Of a stretch of 7,824 nt of DNA, positions 1 to 5,070 are shown one piece after another. Where the stretch lies: contig DDSR01000460.1 of assembly GCA_002343455.1 (NCBI GenBank), forward strand, positions 1 to 7,824, written 5' to 3'. A program made the translations under genes and the position numbers. The stretch is from Deltaproteobacteria bacterium UBA2385 (GTDB lineage Bacteria > Myxococcota_A > UBA796 > UBA2385). Position 1 is the stretch's first letter. Every line of letters starts with the position of its first letter. The notes beneath the pieces were generated by a model that worked only from the letters and a program-made list of their open reading frames with translations, searched no databases and was not told the origin of the DNA.

Positions 1-3000
1 GTCCTTGGCGCCTGCGGCGGTGTCTGTGCCTCGCGCGGAGGCGCTGACCGGGCGAGGCTCCGCGGCTGGCGCGGCCTGCGTAGCCGCCAGCCGGGCCAGC
101 AGCGCCGCCGGGGTCGGATGGTCGAAGACCAGGGTCGCCGGCAGCTCCTGCCCGACGACGCGGGAGAGGGCGTCGCGCAGCTCGACGGCCATCAGCGAGT
201 CCATGCCCTGCTCCTGGAGAGGCCGCTTGAGCGGCAGCTCGTCCAGCGCACAGCCCAGCACCCGGGCGATCTCCGCCAGCACCCGATCGGCCAGCGTGCC
301 TTCCGCGCTGGGGGTGAGCCGGCTTGGGACGCGGTGCGCGAAGAGGGGGTGGACCCGGGCAGAGGGATCCGCGGGCACCTGGAACGGCGTCACCGCCAGG
401 ACCGAGGGCTCCGCGCCCAGGGCGGCCTCCAGCGCGGCGAACGCCTGCTCGGAGCGCAGCGTGCCCAGGCCCACCGCCTCCAGGCGGCGACGCAGCCCGG
501 CGCCCAGGGCGGCGGCCATTCCCGGCCCCTCCCAGGCGGTCCAGGCCAGCGAGATGGCCGGCAGGCCTTGGCTGCGTCGCAGCCCGGCGAGGGCGTCGAG
601 GCCGGCGTTGGCTGCGGCGTAGGCGGCCTGGCCGGGGGTGCCGAGCAGGCCCGACAGCGAGGAGAAGAGCACGAAGTCCGCGGGAGGATGGGCCTGGGTG
701 GCGCGGTGCAGGGCCAGGGCGGCGTCCAGCTTGGGCGCCAGCACCGCCTGCAGGCGCTCCGGGCTCAGCTCGGCGAAGGGCGCGTCGTCGAGCACGCCCG
801 CGCAGTGCCAGATCCCGCTGAGCGGGCCGAGCCTCTCCAGCATCGCGCCGAGCGCCTCGGCGTCGCGCAGATCGACGTGCTCCAGGCGCAGGCTCACCCC
901 CTGGGCCGCCAGCGCCTCCAGCTCCTGCCGGGCCGCCTCTCCCGGGGCGCTCCGACCGAGCAGCACGAGGTCCCGTGCCCCCTGCTCGACCAGCCAGCCA
1001 GCAAGCTGCAGGCCCAGGCCGCCCAGCCCGCCGGTGATCAGCACCGGACCCTCGACCTGCACCCTTCGTTCGGGCTGAGGCCCGCGCATGGGCTCCAGCC
1101 GGGGCAGCTCCAGCCGGGTCCCGACCAGCCGCAGCTCGGGCTCCGGGCGGACCAGGGCGGCGAGGATCGTGTCGGTGTCGGCCTCTCCCCGCACCTCGAT
1201 CCGTTGGATCCGGCGAGAGGGCTGCTCGTTGGCGAAGCTGCGCAGCAGGCCCAGACAGGCCGCCGCGCTGAGCTGTTCGTCCTCGTCCTCGCCCGCGATG
1301 AGGACGAAGGCGAGCGGCCCGTCGTCGGGCAGGGACTGGCACAGCCGCAGCAGGGCGGCAAGGGCGGCGGCCGGCCCGCCCCGGAGCTCGGGGTAGATCA
1401 CCCCTCCCTCGGCCGGGCTGGCCGAGCGCGTCGTCTCGGCCGGCGCCTCGACCCAGGCCAGCCGGTGCAGCAGCCGCTGGCCGTCCAGGCGCCGACCGCG
1501 GCGCAGGGCCCCCGCGCTCAGGTGGCGCAAGCGGAAGCCCTCGATCTCCAGGCAGAGCCGGCCCCGTCCGTCCCCGACGACGATGTCGGCCCGCTGCTCC
1601 TCGGCGCTACTCGACCGGGCCTTGCTGTGGACCACCGCCTCGGTGTCGATCGCCCGCCGCCAGTGGATCCGGTCGACCGCCACCGGCAGCCAGGGCGGCG
1701 CCTCGGAGTCGAGCTCCTCGGGCATGGCCGCCCAGCAGGAGGTGAAGGCCATGTCGATCAGCTGGGGATCGACCGGCCCTCCGACCCGCTCGGGGAGCTG
1801 CAGGCGCAGGCCGCCCTCATCCTCGCCCCGCACCACGTCGGTCAGGACCCTCCAGCGCGGCCCCCAGCTCAGCTTGCGCGCATCGAACACGGAGTAGAGG
1901 TGCTCCGGGCTCACCGGGAGGCCGCTCGGCAGCTCCACCGGGGCAGGATCCTGGGTCCGAGGGGCCGGGGCCCGCTGCAGCAGGGCGCTGGCGTGCAGCA
2001 CAGGCTCGCGGCTGCTGTCCAGGGCGACCGAGCTGATGGTGGCCTGGTACTCCTGCTCGCCTCTCGAGCGCAGCTCGATGTGCAGCTCGCAGGGGCCCTC
2101 CAGCACCAGCGGCAGGCGGAAGAGCAGATCGCGCAGCTCCAGCCCTTCGGAGCCCAGCTCCTGCTCGCCGATCGCCAGCAGGGTGGCCACCCACATCGCT
2201 CCCGGCACGACGATCTGGCCGTGGACGAGGTGGTCGGCCAGGGCCGGAAAGCGTCGGGTGTCGATCGGGAAGGAGAAGTGCAGCACACCGTCGGGGCGCA
2301 GCAGGCGCCGCCCGACCAGGGGCTCCTCCTCGACCCGGTCGGCCTCAACGGCGGTCGGCCGCTCCGGCGGCAGGGGGAATTGTTGATCCCGGAAGGGGGT
2401 CGGCGGCGGGTACACCGCGGCCGAGCGGTAGGGCGCGTGCCAGGCGGCGTGGTCCAGGCGAGTGCCGGCGGTCCAGAGCGCCCCCGCGGCCAGGGCCAGG
2501 GCCCGATCGTCGGGCAGATCGCGGCGCAGGCTGGCGGTCAGGATCAGCTCGGCGCCTCCCGGACAGGCCCGCGCCTGGCTCAGCAGCACCTCCTGGGGCC
2601 CAAGCTCCAACAGGCGGCGGAAGCCCAGGGTGTGCAGGGCGGCGACCCCCTCGGTGAAGCGCACGGCCTGCCGCGCGTGGCGGACCCAGAAGGCCGGGGT
2701 GGCGGTCTCCTCGCCCACCTCTCCGCCCGTCAGGTTGCTGATCAGCGGGAGGATCGGCGCCGAGAAGGAGAGGCCGGCGATGGCCTCGCCGAACTCCGCC
2801 AGCATCGGCTCCATCAGGGGCGAGTGGAAGGCGTGCGAGACGGCCAGGCGCCGGCTGGCGACCCCCTGGGCTTGGAGCTGCCCGCTGATCGTGTCCAGCG
2901 CGCCTTGCTCGCCGGCCAGGACCAGCTGCTTGGGGCCGTTGGTTGCGGCGATCTCGACCCTGCCGACGAGCGCCGCCAGCAGGGGCTGGACCTGCTCGGG

Positions 3001-5070
3001 GCTGGCTCGCAGGACGAGCATGCCTCCTCCGGCCGGCAGGGCCTGCATCAGGCGGCCGCGGGCGGCGATCAGCCGGGCCCCGTCCTCGACGCTGAAGACC
3101 CCGGCGACGCAGGCGGCAGCGACCTCGCCGACGCTATGGCCCATCACCGCGCGGGGCAGCACCCCCCAGGAGCGCCAGAGGGCCGCCAGGGCGACCTCCA
3201 GGGCGAAGAGGGCGGGCTGGGTCCAGCCGGTCTGATCAAGTCTCCCGTCTGCGGGGCCGAACATCACCTGGGGCAGCTCCGGCCCGACCACCGCCGCGCA
3301 GCGATCGATCACCTCGCGGAAGGCCGCGTGGTTGCGGTACAGCTCGGCCCCGGCCCCGGCGCGCTGGGCGCCCTGACCGGTGAAGAGGAAGGCCAGACCG
3401 GCGTCCTCGACCTCGGGCTCGCCGCGTTGCACGGCGGCGTGGGGCCTGTCCTCGGCCAGGGCGCGCAGGGCGTCGAGCAGGGCCTCGCGATCCTCGACCA
3501 CCAGCGCGGCGCGGGTCTTCAGGGCCGAGCGACCCAGGGCCAGAGAGCGGGCGAGGTCGCCGGGACGCAGCGCGGGCCGGGCCTGGACCCAGTCGGCCAG
3601 GGTCGAGGCCCAGCGGCGCAGCGGCTCGGGATGCGAGGCGGACAGCGGCAGCAGGTGCACCGGCCGCTCGGGGCGCTCGTCCGCAGGGGCGGCCAGCGTG
3701 GGCGGCTCTTCCAGGATCAGCGTGGCGTTGGTCCCGCTCATCCCGAAGGAGGAGACCACCGCCCGGCGGGGGCCCTGGCCGCGGGGCCAGGCCTGGGCCC
3801 GGTCGGCGATGCGCAGCCGCTCGCCCAGGCGGATGCGGGGGTTCAGCGTGCGGAAGTGCAGCTGCTTGTAGATCCGCCCCCTGCGCATGCTGGCCAGCAC
3901 CTTCAGCACCCCGGCGATGCCGGCGGCGGCCTCCAGGTGCCCGATCTGGGCCTTGATCGAGCCCACGGGCAAAGGGGGGCCCGAGCCCTCGCCGTAGACG
4001 GTGCGCAGGGCCTCGACCTCGATCGGATCCCCCAGCGAGGTGCCGGTGCCGTGGGCCTCGACCAGCTCGATGCTGGACGCTTCGACCCGCGCCTGGGCCA
4101 GGGCCTCGCGGTGCAGAGCCTGCTGGGCCAGCACATTGGGGGCCGTCATCCCGGTGGAGCGCCCGTCCTGGTTGACCGCCCCGCCCTTGATCACGCCCAG
4201 GACGCGGTCCCCGGCGTCCAGCGCCGCCTGGAGCGGGCGCAGGACCAGCATCCCGCCACCCTCGCCGCGCACATAGCCGTTGGCCCGGGCGTCGAAGGTC
4301 GCGCAGCGGCCGTCGGGAGACAGCGCCGTCGTCAGGGCCATCGCCCGGGTGGCGGTGCTGGAGAGCAGCAGGCTGATGCCGCCCACCAGGGCGCGCTCGC
4401 ACTCGCCCAGGCGCAGGGACTGGCAGGCGAGGTGCATCGCGACCAGGGTCGAGGAGCAGGCCGTGTCCAGGACCAGGGCCGGCCCCTGCAGGCCCAGCGC
4501 GAAGGAGACCCGCCCGGCGAGCACCGACTGCATGTTCCCCAGGCTGTCGTAGGCGTCGTCCAGGCCGCCATTGCCCACCAGGCGCAGCAGGTTGTCGTAG
4601 GTCGAGCAGCCCAGGTAGACCCCCGTGCGGCTGCCGACGAGGCTCTCGGGGGACAGCCCGGCGTCCTCGAACGCGCTCCAGGCCAGCTCCAGCACGATCC
4701 GGTGCTGCGGGTCCATCCGGGCCGCCTCGCGCCCTGAGATCCCGAACAGGCCGGCGTCGAAGCGCAGGGCCTGACCGGGGTCGAGGAAGGCCGCCCAGCG
4801 CTCGCCCGCCAGGGGCTCGGCCGGCAGGGTCCAGCGCTCGGCCGGGACCTCGCGCACCGTGTCCACCTCGCTCTCCATCAGGGCGGCGAGGCCGTCGAGA
4901 TCCTGCACCCCGCCGGGCAGCCGGCAGGAGAGGCCGACGATGGCGATGGGGGCGCGCTGTCGGCCCCGCTCGGCTTCGAGCTGGGCCTCCATGCGCTCGA
5001 GCAGGACCATGGCGCGGCGGAGGCGGTCGGAGGCGCTGGGAGCGGCCGAAGCGGGGTGGTCGTTGCTCAC
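1..5070 (-). CDS. Modular type I polyketide synthase, one complete module KS-AT-DH-KR-ACP, 3' end outside window
   Basis: This cytosolic assembly-line enzyme has 1,690 visible residues and no stop before the left edge. Domain order by residue: docking helix 1-39, KS 40-453, AT 556-860, DH 915-1183, structural KR half about 1196-1340, catalytic KR 1341-1567, ACP 1590-1665, then a linker. Catalytic residues seen: KS Cys205, His340, His378; AT Ser646, His749; DH His947, Asp1106; KR Lys1447, Ser1471, Tyr1484, Asn1488; ACP Ser1625. There is no ER between DH and KR. The GTG start at 5070 is well fixed: in this frame a stop lies at 5140-5142, and no ATG, GTG or TTG occurs between it and 5070. A GGAGAG stretch sits 9 bases upstream, and the start overlaps the preceding stop. 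The module should extend the chain with malonyl-CoA and reduce the keto group, then dehydrate if the DH works. What follows the ACP (another module, docking tail or thioesterase) is not visible. Confidence 0.96.
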   Translation of the reverse strand, partial: MSNDHPASAAPSASDRLRRAMVLLERMEAQLEAERGRQRAPIAIVGLSCRLPGGVQDLDGLAALMESEVDTVREVPAERWTLPAEPLAGERWAAFLDPGQALRFDAGLFGISGREAARMDPQHRIVLELAWSAFEDAGLSPESLVGSRTGVYLGCSTYDNLLRLVGNGGLDDAYDSLGNMQSVLAGRVSFALGLQGPALVLDTACSSTLVAMHLACQSLRLGECERALVGGISLLLSSTATRAMALTTALSPDGRCATFDARANGYVRGEGGGMLVLRPLQAALDAGDRVLGVIKGGAVNQDGRSTGMTAPNVLAQQALHREALAQARVEASSIELVEAHGTGTSLGDPIEVEALRTVYGEGSGPPLPVGSIKAQIGHLEAAAGIAGVLKVLASMRRGRIYKQLHFRTLNPRIRLGERLRIADRAQAWPRGQGPRRAVVSSFGMSGTNATLILEEPPTLAAPADERPERPVHLLPLSASHPEPLRRWASTLADWVQARPALRPGDLARSLALGRSALKTRAALVVEDREALLDALRALAEDRPHAAVQRGEPEVEDAGLAFLFTGQGAQRAGAGAELYRNHAAFREVIDRCAAVVGPELPQVMFGPADGRLDQTGWTQPALFALEVALAALWRSWGVLPRAVMGHSVGEVAAACVAGVFSVEDGARLIAARGRLMQALPAGGGMLVLRASPEQVQPLLAALVGRVEIAATNGPKQLVLAGEQGALDTISGQLQAQGVASRRLAVSHAFHSPLMEPMLAEFGEAIAGLSFSAPILPLISNLTGGEVGEETATPAFWVRHARQAVRFTEGVAALHTLGFRRLLELGPQEVLLSQARACPGGAELILTASLRRDLPDDRALALAAGALWTAGTRLDHAAWHAPYRSAAVYPPPTPFRDQQFPLPPERPTAVEADRVEEEPLVGRRLLRPDGVLHFSFPIDTRRFPALADHLVHGQIVVPGAMWVATLLAIGEQELGSEGLELRDLLFRLPLVLEGPCELHIELRSRGEQEYQATISSVALDSSREPVLHASALLQRAPAPRTQDPAPVELPSGLPVSPEHLYSVFDARKLSWGPRWRVLTDVVRGEDEGGLRLQLPERVGGPVDPQLIDMAFTSCWAAMPEELDSEAPPWLPVAVDRIHWRRAIDTEAVVHSKARSSSAEEQRADIVVGDGRGRLCLEIEGFRLRHLSAGALRRGRRLDGQRLLHRLAWVEAPAETTRSASPAEGGVIYPELRGGPAAALAALLRLCQSLPDDGPLAFVLIAGEDEDEQLSAAACLGLLRSFANEQPSRRIQRIEVRGEADTDTILAALVRPEPELRLVGTRLELPRLEPMRGPQPERRVQVEGPVLITGGLGGLGLQLAGWLVEQGARDLVLLGRSAPGEAARQELEALAAQGVSLRLEHVDLRDAEALGAMLERLGPLSGIWHCAGVLDDAPFAELSPERLQAVLAPKLDAALALHRATQAHPPADFVLFSSLSGLLGTPGQAAYAAANAGLDALAGLRRSQGLPAISLAWTAWEGPGMAAALGAGLRRRLEAVGLGTLRSEQAFAALEAALGAEPSVLAVTPFQVPADPSARVHPLFAHRVPSRLTPSAEGTLADRVLAEIARVLGCALDELPLKRPLQEQGMDSLMAVELRDALSRVVGQELPATLVFDHPTPAALLARLAATQAAPAAEPRPVSASARGTDTAAGAKD
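76..303 (-). other. Acyl carrier protein (ACP) domain
   Basis: The motif EQGMDSLMAVELRDAL has the phosphopantetheine Ser1625 at 196-198. It is preceded by the helix VLAEIARVLG and followed by LVFDHPTPAALLARLA. A single ACP is visible; whether a tandem copy follows is hidden by the left edge. Positions 1-75 encode an Ala/Pro/Ser-rich linker with no recognisable fold. Confidence 0.96.
370..1050 (-). other. Ketoreductase (KR) domain, B-type
   Basis: NADPH-dependent reduction of the beta-keto group. The glycine motif TGGLGGLG is at residues 1346-1353. The LDD fingerprint of B-type KRs is at 1427-1429 (codons 784-792). Catalytic residues are Lys1447 (730-732), Ser1471 (658-660), Tyr1484 (619-621) and Asn1488 (607-609). 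The Ser-Tyr spacing of 13 residues is canonical. No Trp of the A-type fingerprint is seen in GTPGQAAY. A D-configured (R-type) 3-hydroxyl is predicted by the LDD rule. Confidence 0.95.
1051..1485 (-). other. Structural (non-catalytic) ketoreductase subdomain
   Basis: Residues about 1196-1340 lie between the DH and the catalytic KR. They contain the strand AFVLIAGE, an acidic turn, the helix around ACLGLLRSFANE and the strand RRIQRIEVRG, typical of the truncated Rossmann half. It runs straight into the KR NADPH motif without an inserted ER, so this module cannot reduce an enoyl intermediate by itself. Confidence 0.75.
1522..2328 (-). other. Dehydratase (DH) domain with altered secondary motifs
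   Basis: It would remove water from the beta-hydroxyacyl-ACP. The first motif HxxxGxxxxP is intact as HLVHGQIVVP, with His947 at codon 2230-2232. The catalytic Asp1106 sits in DPQLIDMAFTS (1753-1755). The His-Asp spacing of 159 residues matches a double-hotdog DH. Two motifs deviate: YGxxF reads WGPRW (residues 1069-1073), and DxxxQ/H reads DMAFT, so the usual Gln/His is Thr. The family is sure; whether the domain is active is open. Confidence 0.85.
2491..3405 (-). other. Acyltransferase (AT) domain, predicted malonyl-CoA specific
   Basis: It loads the extender unit onto the ACP. It begins near FLFTGQGAQ (about residue 556). The nucleophile Ser646 lies in GHSVGE (3133-3135), and the specificity/catalytic motif is HAFH at residues 746-749, with His749 catalytic. 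GHSVGE with HAFH is the classic malonyl-CoA signature; methylmalonyl ATs usually show GHSQGE with YASH. The AT is followed by the expected post-AT linker, PPPTPF at residues 888-893. Confidence 0.95.
3712..4953 (-). other. Ketosynthase (KS) domain, elongating, catalytically complete
   Basis: It catalyses decarboxylative Claisen condensation of the incoming chain with the extender on the ACP. It starts at APIAIVGLSCRLPGG. The active-site Cys205 lies in DTACSSTL (codon 4456-4458), His340 in EAHGTGTS (4051-4053) and His378 in QIGHLEAAAG (3937-3939). The Cys distinguishes it from a KSQ loading domain, and both His residues argue against a non-elongating KS0. Length of about 414 residues is normal. 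The usual NIGH reads QIGH, a mild variation. It ends near SSFGMSGTNA, a standard KS end motif. Confidence 0.97.
4954..5070 (-). other. N-terminal docking helix of the second PKS
   Basis: Residues 1-39: a short Ser/Ala/Pro-rich lead, then a charged heptad-like helix (DRLRRAMVLLERMEAQLEAE, residues 15-34) that runs directly into the KS at Ala40. This is the usual N-terminal docking element of class 2 pairs. Its Arg-rich face would complement the acidic tail of the upstream protein. Seen: length, charge pattern and position. Inferred: partner choice. Confidence 0.7.
5067..5070 (-). promoter_or_regulatory. GTGA stop/start overlap between the two PKS genes
   Basis: The start GTG (5070-5068) of the second gene overlaps the stop TGA (5069-5067) of the first in a 4-base overlap. 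Such overlaps usually mean one transcript and translational coupling, which keeps adjacent PKS subunits at matched levels. No independent promoter can fit between the genes. Confidence 0.9.

Noticed and set aside
1486..2490. Possible second ER, methyltransferase or other inserted domain in the downstream module
   Set aside because: The space between AT and KR is fully accounted for by the post-AT linker, the DH and the structural KR half; no second glycine-rich nucleotide motif or SAM-binding motif was seen.
118..4737. Long plus-strand open frame of about 1,540 codons as a gene
   Set aside because: It is exactly antisense to the PKS gene in codon register. Its translation is a low-complexity Gln/Gly/Arg/His-rich string without domains, whereas the opposite strand carries every KS, AT, DH, KR and ACP motif.
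5067..5070. Possible frameshift joining the two PKS genes into one protein
   Set aside because: The stop/start overlap is flanked by a proper docking tail and a proper docking helix with a ribosome binding site, as expected for two separate subunits rather than one broken gene.
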